Counted from the stretch's first letter, positions 12,363 through 24,228 are shown. The stretch: DNA of 64,000 nt from Meloidogyne chitwoodi (GCA_015183035.1 JACZZP010000013.1:1674001-1738000); one strand, 5' to 3'. Translations and numbers: made by a program. Notes: generated by a model not told the origin, from the sequence alone.

Positions 12363-13291
12363 CATTTGTTTTCTATGTTGCTATAAATATTAAGATTAGT
12401 AATTTGTAACAATCTATAAGTTATGATGTTTAGACAAATTTTCTTGGTTTTTAATTTAATTAATAGTTGAGTTGTTTTTCTGTTTTAATTTTTTGTCTAG
12501 TTCAAGATAAATTTAATCGACTTGTTTTTCCTTTTTTTGCTTTAAGGATGGATTATTCCATAATTTTTTAATAAAATGGTCAAACAAAATTATAAAAATA
12601 TAATAAAAATTGGTCAATACTTTAGGAAACAATAGGAAACAAAATATAAAGGGTCTAAAATGAATTAACAAGTAATAAACTAATCTCTTTTTAACTCATA
12701 ATAAAGTGATCATTGATAGTGAATATAATAAATAATCTTGCACTAACATCCAAAATTGTTCGGGATTAGAAGGTAATGATGTTAGAAGGTAGAATATTCC
12801 ACAAATTATTGTATTAATCATGTTCTGTTTTAAAAGTTGTTCTAAAAAGTTTGTTCCAAGAAGAGTATTTGTATATACTAAAGATTAATTACTCTTCAAA
12901 AAACTAAAAATTTTTTGAATAAAATCAGACATAATTCTAAGAATTTCACGTAAATATGGATTTCTCTTATTATTCATTTTTAAGTAGAATTTATGATTAT
13001 TTTGGCAAACTGTTGAAAAAAGACTACATAATTATCAGAGATTGCAAGAGAAAGAAACATTAAAACTATGTTTCTTTAAAACTTCAAAATTTTGAGAATA
13101 TTATTTATTTTGTCGTTTTTTAATAAATAAAACATTTCCTTACTTAAATTAATAAAAATATTCGATAATTTCATTCATTTTTGCTTATAACGTTTCAATT
13201 TTATTAATAGCTCTTTAATATTTTGGGGGTTTCTAACAATATTCTAATTTCTTATATTCTTAAAACAAATTTATTTAAACTATTGGATTAA
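12363..13291 (+). other. intergenic between VDAC and KH gene
   Basis: AT-rich sequence with 3' untranslated DNA of VDAC at the left and the presumed promoter of the KH-domain gene at the right. No exon, RNA gene or clear repeat is visible. Confidence 0.5.
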
Positions 13292-15224
13292 ATGCCCCCT
13301 AGCACTCCTAGCCAGCGCCGACCTCAGCAAAATATTAATAGTCCAAATGCTGATTCGTTTCGGTCTTCACCAAGGAGTGGTTTAATGAATAAACTTAACA
13401 TTGACCCAAAGAATGTAAAATTGATTTACTATATTTTTTAATAAAGTTTCTTTATTTAGGTTGATTGTCTGCAACTTTGTATGGATGTCCCCTTTTTGGA
13501 TCATCCATATCTGATCGGGCCTCGAGGCAGGAAAAGCCAGGTTTACTTTTGTTTGTAGTTGAATACGAATATTTCCATATCACAATTGTAAAAATTTTAG
13601 TACTTCATGACACGTTACAAATCTTTACTACATTTTCCCGATACCAACTGTCGACCGGATGGACTCAAGTTGAACAATGTGCTCATTAGTGGTTCAATGA
13701 AAAATGTGGAGGAGATTAGATCGCAAATTCGTGTAATGTTTTACTGATAAAGTATAATTGTTTTTTTGGGACTGATTTTTAATTATTTTTTCTTTTAAGT
13801 CACTAATTTCGTTTAATATTTTTTAGTAATGATTTTTTAGTTTCGCACTCCGATTCGTGTTATCGTTCAGCTCGAATATTTTTCTAATCCTCGTCAGTTT
13901 GTTTCGCACATTGAGGAAGCAATCAACGAACGTTCGTTGCCTATTCGCTTCAACGTTTCTGAGGACTTTAGCAATGGAATGTTAAAAACTGAATGGCGCA
14001 ATGAAGAAATTTTAATCGAATTCTGTAATGAGTATTTGAACGCTAAGCATATTAAGAAAACTCGTCCGGACGATTTATTGACTTTTGGTATTGCTCTCCT
14101 TCCTCTTATTAATCCGTGGAACATTGAGCTTAGTCATCGACTTATTGGCAATCTTCACGAGCAGACTGGTTCTTTTTTATGTTTTAAATTTTCCAACTGA
14201 TTTAGGTTGTCGTATCTTTTACCCGCCTAAGGATAAATATGCTATTCAACCGCCAACTTATTTTATTAAAGGCTCATCGATGAGTGGAATTCTTCAGGCC
14301 GGAAAATATCTTACGGTATTTTAAATATTTGAATACTGTTGTTGTTTGTCCACCTTTTCTTTATTGGGGATAAAAATTTTTTGTTAAATTTCCCAAGTTC
14401 CAATAATTTATTTTTATTTCTTTTCAGGGACTGTCAATGCTACAAATCACTTTCTACTTACCTCCAGGCGTTGTTCCAACAATTAAGCAACATCAATTGG
14501 ATGATTGGCAGAGGGATTTGCTTGTCCATACAACGATCTATAATCCAGATCCTTCTTCTCCATCGCCTCAATTTAAGGTTATTCTTCGAAGTTTTGAATT
14601 TTGTCTCAACGGTCTTTATATGGTGCGCTCTACGCTTTTGGGTTTTAAAAAGTCTGTACAGACGGTTGCTTATGATTTTATGAAGTTCACCAAATTTTTG
14701 GTGCCAGTACGTTTTTTTTAATTTTAAAACAATTTTTTAATCTGAAAATTTAGTACACTGTTTTCTCTGACTCGAAACTTTTCTATCCGCTCTACTCGGT
14801 TGACGACAAAAATTTGAATTGGGGGAGCAAAGATTTTTTTAACAACTTTTATGGTGGACCTTATTATTCTCCACCTGTAACCAACGAAGAAGAACATAGG
14901 AATGAGAAAACTAGTGGTATGTTTTAAAGTTAAAATGTGTAGATAAAATTATTTATGGGAATATGACTTAAAGAATTGTTCGATTCAGGTTTGGCACCAA
15001 AATGTTTTTTTTTGTTGCCCTAAAAAATCTCTAGGGTTATAAATGATTAAACTTTTCAAATTTTTATTTGAATGTATTTAGTTGTTAAACAAGCTGAAAA
15101 TCCTCAAGTGAAGACTGAGCCGCCACAATTTGTGTTTCTGCATGCTTTGGATCATAATCACAATAACAACGATCAACATACCCACCATGCTTGTTCTCTG
15201 CTCACTTCTCCGCTTCAGTTCTAA
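13292..15224 (+). CDS. Bicaudal-C/GLD-3-like KH-domain RNA-binding protein
   Basis: Eight exons with consistent phases: 13292-13414, 13460-13540, 13601-13732, 13841-14168, 14206-14315, 14428-14706, 14754-14916, 15082-15224; about 453 residues. A KH-like unit covers residues 45-115: MDVPFLDHPYLIGPRGRKSQ gives the GXXG-type loop and LHFPDTN...LKLNNVLISG matches the Bicaudal-C pattern IHFPDSNR...SNQVSIAG. A second KH-like unit ends in IKGSSMSGILQAGKYL. The C-terminal 100 residues are low complexity with His/Asn runs. By family analogy it would act in cytoplasmic mRNA control. Divergence is high, so the exact orthology (BCC-1 versus GLD-3) is open. Confidence 0.65.
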
Positions 15225-15744
15225 AGGCCTAGAGTAATTATTAATGTATTGGCCTATCCATATTGACATTTTTTTATAATTTGACATTCTTAATAATAAT
15301 ATTCCCGTCTTAATATTATAAGCTAATTTATAGGAAATCATCCAATATTATATATATTAATTCTCTAATTAATATTATTCTATAATTAAAAACCAAAATT
15401 GGTTTATATAATAATATATCCCCCTTATAAATTTATATATAATTAATATAGTTCGTATAAATATAAATACTATTTTTTGTCATTTTTAAAATTGGATTAA
15501 AGCCGATTACTTATTACATAATTTTAATTAATTTTTTTTCATAAAAATTACTCAATTTATCGTTTGAGTCTGTTGCGTAAGACTCTTTGGTCTATAATTT
15601 CTATTTTTTACTACTTATTTAGGGATTTTTTTCTTTTTTCTTTCATGATTTTTTTCATAAACAGTTTCATAATTTAAGATATATTGATCCAAAACTAAGA
15701 ACAGAACTGCATCAATTTTTTGACTTATTTTTAATTTTATAGAA
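15225..15744 (+). other. intergenic KH gene to PRPF3
   Basis: 520 bp of AT-rich DNA holding the 3' end of the KH-domain gene and the leader of PRPF3; ends in TTTTATAG before the PRPF3 start. A minus-strand frame here has no support. Confidence 0.5.
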
Positions 15745-18388
15745 ATGTCTAGACGTTCTGAAAATTCAAAACGTTTTAAAACAGAAATTGTTAATGGCAA
15801 TCGTTCTGGTAATAAAGTTAAGACAGAAAAATCACGAGAAGAATTGGCTGAGGAAATTAAAGATAAGGAGTTTATATATGAAGCGAAAATGAGAATTCAG
15901 GACAGAATGAAGGAGCTTTGTGTTCCTTCTCTACCCACACAATTTAATGATAAATTTAAAGAAACCTATCTTCGACCTGAAGAGGCTAGAGCATATGCAC
16001 AATTACAAATGGAGAAAGTGCAACGACTTAATGAGGTTTGAATTTTTATAAAAATGTTTTTTAATTTTTTGCTTCAGATGAAAATTAGATGTGCAAAAAC
16101 CACATCTAATTTGAATTTGAAGATTCCTTCACGTGTACTTGATTCAATGGTTTCTGATAACAAATGGGATGTGTTTTCTGAACAACAATTAAAAGTAAAA
16201 CCTGTAAAGAAGGAAGAACCAGGTTTCGAGGTTAATTTTTGCTTTTTAATTATATTAAAACTAATAATTGAGCTTTAAAATTATTTTTATTTAAAAGCCT
16301 GAAGCATTTTCGTCTCATAAAGTTTTGGAATATTTTTATCTAAATTCTGTTTTTATTTTTTGAATTCTTTTTCGGTTTGTAAAATACTAAACAGATTATT
16401 CCATGTATAATTGTAAAGATATTATGTGGTACGTGTGGTTTAGCGGGTTTAGTCCCAGTCAGGTTAATTGAAATTGTTCCCAGTGATGAGAGGTAATCCA
16501 TGCACCACTCTGAGAGTTTCTTGAAGAGATGGAATATCCACATGTCTGAGGGAATTACGAAAAATTGATTTTTTATATCCTATTTTTATTATATTTTTAA
16601 TAGGAAAAAAATGTACAACAAGCAACTTATACCTTGCAAAAAACTGTTGAAGCTGAGCCTGATTCAAGTACTGGACCTTCTATTGACTTTGAAGACCCCC
16701 GACTTTATTTAAAACCGGCATTACGTAAACGTCGTAATTTTGAATTTAAACAGCCTGGTGAATATGAAAAAATGGCTAAGATGCAACGATCAAAAGCCAA
16801 ATTAGAACGACTTCAGGTTTTTTCTAAATAATTTGATTGCTTAAAATAAAATTATTTTTCAGTCTGAAATTGAAAAAGCTGCCAAACAGACCGGAATTTC
16901 TTCTGCTGTTAAGTTGGCTATTGTAACGCCTAGTGGATTACCAGAAACTTGTATTGGAGAGTACATTCCTGAAGTTGAATGGTGGGACGAGGTTGTGCTA
17001 GGAAACGGCAAAAAGTATTATTTCATTTATGTTTTTTCATTTTAGTTATTGATCAAGTTTATTTTCTAATTATTTAGGTATGAAGACATTCCCTCTATTG
17101 TGGATATCGCTCCATTGGATCGATATTCTGACACAGTTACAGATTTAGTTGAGCATCCAATTCAATTGAAACCACCGGATGAACCACTTCAGCCTCAATA
17201 CCTCAAGGTTTTTAAAAATAACTTTTTAAATATCTGAACATATTTATAGCACTCTATAATTTATATTTTTAGGTTAGTCTCACGAAAAAGGAAGGAAAGA
17301 AATTGCGACGTCAAAATCGTCGGGAAGCTATAAAGGAGAAAGCTGAAAAAATTCGATTGGGTCTTGACAAACCTCCCGAGCCAAAATTAAAGATTAGCAA
17401 TCTTATGCGCGTTCTTGGCAATGATGCCGTTCAAGATCCTACAAAAATAGAAACAATCGTTCGAAAACAAATGGTTGAACGGGCACAAAAGCATCTAGAT
17501 GATAATAAAAACCGAAAATTGACTCGAGAAGAAAAGGCTTCAAAGGCAATTAGAAAAGTGGTTGAGGATACATCATTAGCTGTACATGTGACTGTTTTTA
17601 AGTAAATATTTTTTATTTTGGATAAAGTAGGAAAACTGACTCTAATTTTGATAAAAAAATTTCCTTTTCCAATCTTTACTCGTCATGTTTTCACTTGGAT
17701 TTTTTGGAAAATTGGTCCTTATAAAGTTGTCCAACAATATTCTTTTTTATATAAGTAAGAAAATTCAAGGAGCCGCTCTTAGGATCTTTCCTTAAAATAT
17801 AATTATAGAAAACCTTTTTAAAGTATTACAAATACCTCATTTTTTCAATTTTAGGGTTAAATCATTAGCAAATCCAGCAAAGAAATTTAAAGTATTAATG
17901 AATGCAAAACAATTACAAATGACCGGAACAATTATTCAACTTGAGGATATTAATGTTATTATTGTTGAAGGAGGTTAAGTATTAAATTTTAAATACTTTT
18001 TTATTAAAATAAATTTTTAGGTCCAAAACAACAAAAATTTTATAAAAATTTAATGCTTAATAGAATAAAATGGAGTGAAGAAATTGCCGGGCAGAAGCAC
18101 GTACGTAAAGGTAATGCATCCCAACAACAGGATGAGGACTCTTCTCAGCAAATTCAACAAGGAAAACTAAATGAATGTATATTGGTATACAAATTAAATT
18201 TTAAAAAAGTTTAAAAATAATTTAAGGTATGGGAAGGAATTGTTCAAAAACGAGCATTTAATGGAGAACCGCGTTTTGTACAAGTTGTGAACCATAAACA
18301 GGCTCGTGAAATTTTGGATAAACATGGAATAGCTCATTATTGGGATCTTTGTTATGCAACTTCAGTTTTGCTCTCTGACGAAAAATAA
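15745..18388 (+). CDS. prp-3: U4/U6 snRNP protein PRPF3 (Prp3)
   Basis: Core tri-snRNP component that binds the U4/U6 duplex in the nucleus. First exons: 15745-16035, 16078-16230, 16604-16816, followed by six or seven more to the stop at 18386-18388. The middle matches the PRP3 domain ([20 protein letters not shown]; then [20 protein letters not shown] and [19 protein letters not shown]), and the end matches the C-terminal Prp3/DUF1115 domain ([22 protein letters not shown]). The N-terminal PWI domain of vertebrate PRPF3 is not evident. ATG follows TTTTATAG directly, as for a trans-splice acceptor. Intron 2 (16231-16603) carries a C/D snoRNA on the same strand. Confidence 0.92.
16477..16554 (+). 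ncRNA. C/D-box snoRNA in PRPF3 intron (SNORD32/snR40-like 18S guide)
   Basis: Within the 373-nt intron and in the host's orientation: C box GTGATGA (16483-16489), D' box CTGA (16510-16513), a C'-like TTGAAGA (16521-16527) and D box CTGA (16546-16549). The outer bases TTCCC (16477-16481) and GGGAA (16550-16554) pair to form the terminal stem required for snoRNP assembly. The guide directly 5' of D' includes CCATGCACCACT, complementary to AGTGGTGCATGG; the core GTGGTGCATGG is a highly conserved 18S rRNA segment, methylated at the site served by human SNORD32 and yeast snR40. The D box lies about 55 nt before the acceptor, typical for intronic snoRNAs. The second guide (before D) has no target I recognise. 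Confidence 0.85.
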
Positions 18389-18568
18389 TTGACTTTTTAT
18401 GTGATTGTTTTAACAGAATTTGCTGTATTTGTATATTTAAAAATTTTTAATATAAATGATTATAAAAATTTAGCTAAAAATGATAGGATATTGGTTTTCT
18501 TAATATTCTTGTCAAATATTTATATAAATATTGGATAATATAAAAAATATTACTAAGAGAAAAATAAT

Positions 18569-18641
18569 TGCTCCCAGGCGGCATCGATCCGCCGACCTCC
18601 AGTTTACTAGACTGGCGCTCTACCATCTGAGCTATAGGAGC
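18569..18641 (-). tRNA. tRNA-Thr (anticodon AGT), copy 1
   Basis: Complete cloverleaf on the minus strand: acceptor GCTCCTA/TGGGAGC with discriminator A, D arm with TAGCTCAGATGGTAGAGC, anticodon stem CCAGT/ACTGG around CTAGTAA giving AGT, T loop ATCGATG. It is identical in its 73 nt to the two copies at 22437 and 22706. It lies in the short gap between the convergent PRPF3 and nuclear-receptor genes. Confidence 0.94.
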
Positions 18642-18720
18642 TGACAAAAGAAATTTACTTATTTTACTAGTCAAAGTTGTGAAAAAAAATATAAAATAAA
18701 ATTATCAATTCATACTGTTT

Positions 18721-21700
18721 TTAATTACGCTTTTCATTTTCATAAACTAATTCGTAAATTGAAAAGGCTAACTTTTTTCTTCTACTTGAGCAATTAGTAT
18801 TTTCATTTGATAATTTTAAAGTTTCATTATTTTTAATAGAAATATCTTTGTTTGACTGGAAATTTTATTTTTTAAATTAAAAAAGAATACCAAATGTTGT
18901 TCAGAGTCTTCTTCATTTTTAATAATATTTGCACCGTTTTCGGATTTAGGTGACTTAAAGTTAAGTTCAGTTATTTTATTTATTCCTTCATCTAAATTGT
19001 TTTCATTTCCTTTTTCCTCAGATTTTTTTTTAAAAATTTCTTTGAGAACATTTGTCAATAAACTTGGATTAATTTTAGCAATTTCATTAAGTAATAAACA
19101 GCTATGTAAATGTCTTAGAGGCTCTGCTCATTAAAATTAGAAAAAATTTTAATAAAGATTTTTTCACATAAATTATTCTTATCAATTTATTTAAATTTTT
19201 TTTACAATTTTCAGCCATGTCCAGACATTTCGTCGATAGAATTGCACGACATTTCGTCCCAACGGCAAAAAATCGTTGGCTCGGGTAACGAAATGTAGTT
19301 TTTTTGCCGTAAAGGCGAAATGTCGTGCAATATTGTTCCACGAAATGTACAGGTCACTAGCAATTAAATTATTTAAATTATATTCTTTTCTATTTTTCAT
19401 TTAAATAAACTTACTATTTGAATGAATATTCTGCTGATGCTGTGCCAAATTCATTTGTAGTAATTGTGCCATTTGTGGATATTTATCTATTTTATTAATT
19501 TAATTAATTTATTATTTTTAAAAAGAAAACCTCTCAAAAGAGAATTTGCTCTAAAAAGATTCCATTCAATATTATCTGGACATAATTTAATTAATTGATT
19601 ATAAATATGTCCAATTTGTAAATATAAAGGATTTTTAGATTTTTCAAGTTTTGTTTGATATTTTTGTAATAATCCTTCTTCTATTAAACTTAATAAAAGT
19701 AAACGACCAAACGAGGAAAATATTGTAGCTGACTATAAAAACAAATATTTTTTTAAAAAATGTAAATTATTTAATTAAATACTCCTCTTATTAAATATTT
19801 TTGATGTTCTTTTAAAAAAAAATATTCTAATAAATTACCATTTTTAAGAATGGTTGGAAAATACGGTCAGGGATTTTCGGTATTTTTATATTTTTTAAAT
19901 CTAAATTTTCAATGTTTTTTAATTTTTCTAAAAAATATAATTTTTAGAAAAGCGGTTTCGTTATAAAAAAAAGAATATAATAAATTGCTATTTATACATG
20001 GACATTCTTTTGATTTTTTCTTTAATCGGCAAACAGAAAAAAATTATTTTATAATTTGTTTACCTGAATAAAAAGGAAATTAAGGAGATGTATATTTATT
20101 TATTACAAGAATATTTATTTATTTTTTAATTGTCGGGAATATTTTAAAAAATTAGAGAGAGAGAAAAGCCATGAAATTTTTTTAAATAAAATTTTTTTTA
20201 AATTATTTTCAGGTCACAGATTTATTAGATTAATTCCCTCTGCCACGCTAATTGTTTCCTCAAATAATTCCGTATTCAGACATTTCGTCGAACAAAATAG
20301 TAAGAAGCATCTACGGCAAAAAAACTACTACATTTCGTTACCCGAGCCCACAATTTTTTGACGGTGGGACGAAATGTCGTGCAATTTCTGTCGACGAAAT
20401 GTCTGGCATAGGTCAGTAACTTGAGAAGTTATTTATTTATTACAGTCTTTTTGACTTATTTTAATATAAAATAAATTTTAGAAAACTCAAAAATGATTTT
20501 AAAAATATTATTTAATTAATTTTTTATTAAAAATATTTTCTTTTACCTGTTCTAGAGGTGTAATAGAATTATTATTATTTGAAGACCCCGCAAATATAAA
20601 AAGATTATTTGCCCAATTAAAAAGTTTTTTTGCAATAAAATCCAATTTAAGTGTTTCTTCTTCTTTTGATTCTTTTAGATTAGTAGAAGAAGAAGAACAA
20701 AAAGAAGAAGTAAAGTATGAATTTATTTTTGAAGAAGAAGAAGAAGGGGAACAAACATTTTCATTACCTTTAAAATATTAAATTAAATTTTAAAAATTAA
20801 AATTAATTTTTTAAATGTTTTTTTTTTTCAAAAATAAAGCTTGGGCATTTATATTATTTTTATTTATTTATTTTTGTTCTTTTTTCTAAAAAGAAAGAGA
20901 ATAAATTAAAAAAATAATAATTTAAATAGGCTTATTAAATATTTATTAATAAAAATATTTTTTATTAATAAATAAATGTCTTTTTTAACTTTTTAAAAGA
21001 AGGAGAGGTCTATTAAAAAATTAATTTTTTAATTATTTTTAAAATTAATTAATTATTAAAAATTACTTTCTAGGCAATTATTTAATTGTTTTATTTCTTC
21101 ATTTTTTTCATTCTTTTTTTGGCGTTGTTTTTCTATTAACTAAAAATATTTTAAAATTATTATTTTATTTTTTACCCTAATTTTTATTAAAAAATAATTA
21201 ATTAATTTAGTAAAAACTTTATAATAATTATTTTTTTAATTTTTTTAATTTATTTACTTAATAAATTAATAAATTAATTACTCTTTTCTCTTAACAATTA
21301 AATTTTTTTCCTTCGAGAATATTTATTTCCCTTATATTCACAGCAAGGAATAAATTTAATAAATTTATTTTCTTGCAAGAAAAAAAAAACAATTTTTAAA
21401 TAAATAAATATTTAAATTATCTCCCGCAATTTTAAAAAATAAAAATAATTTTAAGGTTAAATTGCGCAATATTTTTTCTCTCAAAATTAAAAAAAAAATA
21501 AAAAATTAATTTCTCTACCGCCAATCCTTGAAGGAAAGGAAATAATGGTGGATGAGAAAATTGTTGAGAAAATTGTGTTGATGTTCCTATTATTGGAGGA
21601 AATAAAGTAGATGATGATGTCATTTTTGTTGAAGGAATTGAAAAACGCTAAAATAATTTAATTAATTAAATAAAAAAATTACAAAAAATACAAAATTTCA

Positions 21701-24228
21701 ACAATAAATTTAAATTTTTGTTTAAAAATATCTTTTATAGTGTTAACTAACTTTTCTTAAAATTTGAGAATTTTTAGTTTTTTGGTAAAAAAAGTTATGG
21801 GCAAAAAATTGACAAAATTCAAAAAAAACTACGCTTTGACAGTTGAATAATTTTTAGAAAATTTTTTTTTTTTTTTGAAAAAATTTTTATAAAATTAAAT
21901 AAATTATTTTTTAACAAAAATAATTTAAAAATTAAAATTATTTAATACCGTCAACAATGCATCCAATGGTTGTTGTGGGAAAGGAAATTGTCTTTGAGGT
22001 AATAAGAGAGAAGAAGAATTATTTGTTGAACGAGACTGTAATAATTAAATTAATTTTATTTTTATTTTATTCTTCTCAGATATTTTAATCTCTCTGACTT
22101 ATTCCAAAAAAAAAAATAATTTTTAAATATATACCTAAATTATTTTAATTAAAAAAACAAACAGAAGAGGGACGTATTTGGCCACGAATTAAAGAAATTC
22201 TTCCTTTTTGTCTTATCAATTTATTATTATTATTATTTTGATTTTCATTATTTAAATTTAAATTTAAATTTTTTTGTTGTTGAAGACCATTCATTAAAAG
22301 CATTTGTTTTCTCATTGTTGATTGACGAGGACCTCTTTCATGTTGAACAGCTAAATTTTAAAAATTAATATCAGAAAATTAAATATTTAATTTAAATAAA
22401 TTATTAGAAAAAATAAAAAATTAAATTGCTCCCAGGCGGCATCGATCCGCCGACCTCCAGTTTACTAGACTGGCGCTCTACCATCTGAGCTATAGGAGCT
22501 GACAAGAGAGAATTACTTATTTTATTATATTAAATAAGAGAAGAGAAATTTATTAAAATTATAAAAAATTAAATAAATTATTCATCTTCACTAAAATTTA
22601 ATTTTTTATTTTCAAAACCAGTTTTAAAGAGTAAAGGCCAGTCTTTCCCCTTTTAATTGAAAAAATAATATTTTAAAAGCATTTATTTAATTTCATTACT
22701 TAACAGCTCCTATAGCTCAGATGGTAGAGCGCCAGTCTAGTAAACTGGAGGTCGGCGGATCGATGCCGCCTGGGAGCAATTTAATTTTTTATTTTTTCTA
22801 ATAATTTATTTAAATAAATAAATAAATTTAATTTATTTAAAAAATATTTACCATCTTTATTCATTCCAATTTCCAAACATTTTTGTAATCTACAAGCTCT
22901 GCATTGATTTCTATGTGTTTTATCCACTGGACAATTATTTTCAACTAAAATACCTCCTCCTTTATTTTTACAAATATATTGACGATGACGACGAACAGAA
23001 CGCTTAAAAGATATTTTATTTATTTTATTAATTTTTTTTTAATTTTTATTTAGTTTTTATTTAATTAATTTTTTAAAATAACCTTAAAAAACCCTGCACA
23101 TCCATCACAGCTATAAATTATTTATTTATTTATTTAAATTAGAGTTGTACACTTTTCTGTATTCCGGGATTATATAATTCTCTTCAGAGCCCCAGTGATA
23201 AAGGCCACTCTCTCATATGATAAAGACGCAGAAAATATGTACAATTATGGAAAGAGCAGTTCACAATATTTTTCTCTGACCTCAACTATCCACTGGACAG
23301 TTTTTCTGCGTCTTTATCAACGAGAGAGTGGCCTTTATTGCAAGAGCTCTGAAGAGAATTATGTAATCCAGGAATACAGAAAAGTGTACAACTCTAATTT
23401 AAATAATTAATAAAAATTATTTTTTTAAATAATTATTTAAAATTATTTTTAATTAATTAATTAATTAAAAAATAAATTAATTAACCTGTAAATACCATAA
23501 TGTTTACCAGAAGAGTGATCTTGACAAACACGACATGGAACATCTGTTAAGATACGACCTAAAATAAAAAGTTAAAAAAATTAAAATTTAAAAAAATTAA
23601 AATTAAAGTTTTTATTTTTTTTAATAATAAGAAACTTAGAAAAATAAAAATTAATTAATTAAATTTATTATTTATTTTCCAGAACTACCACATCTATTCA
23701 GTCTATACAAATTTATCTTTATAAGAGTTATAAATCCATTAAAATTAATTTTATTTTATTTAAATATTTTTTTGACTTTTTTTCATATTCTTTCATACAA
23801 TTTTTTTAAATTTATTTATTTATTATTAAAAAAAAAAAAGATTTTTTTTGCCTTATTTCTTAAAAATAGCAATTTGTGTGCCTTTTATTAAAAATATTGG
23901 ACAAATAAAAATATTAAAAAATAAAATGAAGTGCCTAGAAGCAATAAAAGGCTTAAAACAAGTACTTAAACTTAATGACATTTTTAAATAAAGGCAAATA
24001 AAGCTTTTTTATTTTATGAAAAAATCTTCTCAACTTCTCGACTTGGTCACATAAAATTTAAAAAAAAATTAAAAAAAATATTTTTTTGGGAAAATATTTA
24101 ATGAAGAAAAGCCAAAAAGAGGAGAGGACGTTAAGGATGTCCTTAAAATATTTTTAAAAAATATAAATAATTATTTTAAAAGGATTAAAACAAAAAGATA
24201 TACTTGAAGGGACGACTGTTGTTGTCAT
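18721..24228 (-). CDS. nhr-67: tailless-type nuclear hormone receptor (NHR-67 / NR2E1 orthologue)
   Basis: A transcription factor of neural and gonadal development in this family. Thirteen exons read: 24228-24204, 23558-23486, 23110-23083, 23002-22852, 22350-22163, 22035-21959, 21647-21519, 21139-21067, 20767-20547, 19732-19531, 19486-19415, 19123-18891, 18855-18721. The DNA-binding domain begins [13 protein letters not shown], has the tailless P-box CDGCAG, a short Gly-rich insertion in finger 2 ([12 protein letters not shown]), then [19 protein letters not shown] and [12 protein letters not shown], all diagnostic of tailless. A long Asn/Gln/Ser-rich hinge follows, then a divergent ligand-binding domain whose last helices read [14 protein letters not shown]...[10 protein letters not shown]. 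Introns hold three palindromic elements and two tRNA-Thr genes. The hinge exons 6-8 are the least certain. Confidence 0.85.
19221..19352. mobile_element. palindromic MITE, TTTCGTC family, copy B
   Basis: In a nuclear-receptor intron. Arms CCAGACATTTCGTCG and CCTGTACATTTCGTGG (the latter in reverse complement), inner pair GCACGACATTTCG, core with GCTCGGGTAACGAAATGTAG and GGCAAAAAA on both sides. Same family as copies at 5493 and 20277. Confidence 0.75.
20277..20406. mobile_element. palindromic MITE, TTTCGTC family, copy C
   Basis: In a different intron of the same receptor gene. Outer arms CAGACATTTCGTCGA and TCGACGAAATGTCTG are perfect mirror images for 15 bp. The left half has lost the inner GCACGACATTTCG block that the right half retains, so this copy is partly degenerate. 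Confidence 0.72.
22437..22499 (-). tRNA. tRNA-Thr (anticodon AGT), copy 2
   Basis: Same sequence as copy 1, minus strand, inside the nuclear-receptor intron. Read carefully, the gene covers the discriminator T (complement A) at 22437 to the first G at 22499; the cloverleaf is complete as in copy 1. It is transcribed in the same direction as the receptor. Confidence 0.92.
22706..22778 (+). tRNA. tRNA-Thr (anticodon AGT), copy 3
   Basis: Plus-strand copy with identical tRNA body, starting GCTCCTATAGCTCAG and ending TGGGAGC + A. It is divergent from copy 2 (5' ends about 206 bp apart) and antisense to the host receptor gene. Confidence 0.93.
23141..23395. mobile_element. MITE-like element with ~95-bp terminal inverted repeats
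   Basis: Lies in the intron that separates the two halves of the first zinc-finger region of the receptor. The left arm starts AGAGTTGTACACTTTTCTGT and the right arm ends with its mirror image; both arms share TATTCC-GGATTA, TAATTCTCTTCAGAGC, TAAAGGCCACTCTCTC and GATAAAGACGCAGAAAA. Only a short centre (about 23240-23290) is unique. The flanks AAATT/AATTT also mirror each other, so insertion at an AATT-like target is possible. Confidence 0.8.

Larger units (their letters stand above)
22391..22815. repeat. inverted repeat containing two tRNA-Thr genes
   Basis: Two arms of about 110 bp (22391-22500 and 22705-22815) are nearly identical in inverted orientation. Each contains a whole tRNA-Thr gene plus about 37-45 bp of identical AT-rich 3' flank. 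The roughly 205-bp spacer is unique. The whole lies in the intron between the second zinc-finger exon and the next receptor exon. Confidence 0.8.

Noticed and set aside
18474..18674. Minus-strand 66-residue open frame
   Set aside because: It is the conceptual translation of the tRNA-Thr gene and flanks; the protein-like string [10 protein letters not shown] is a well-known tRNA artefact.
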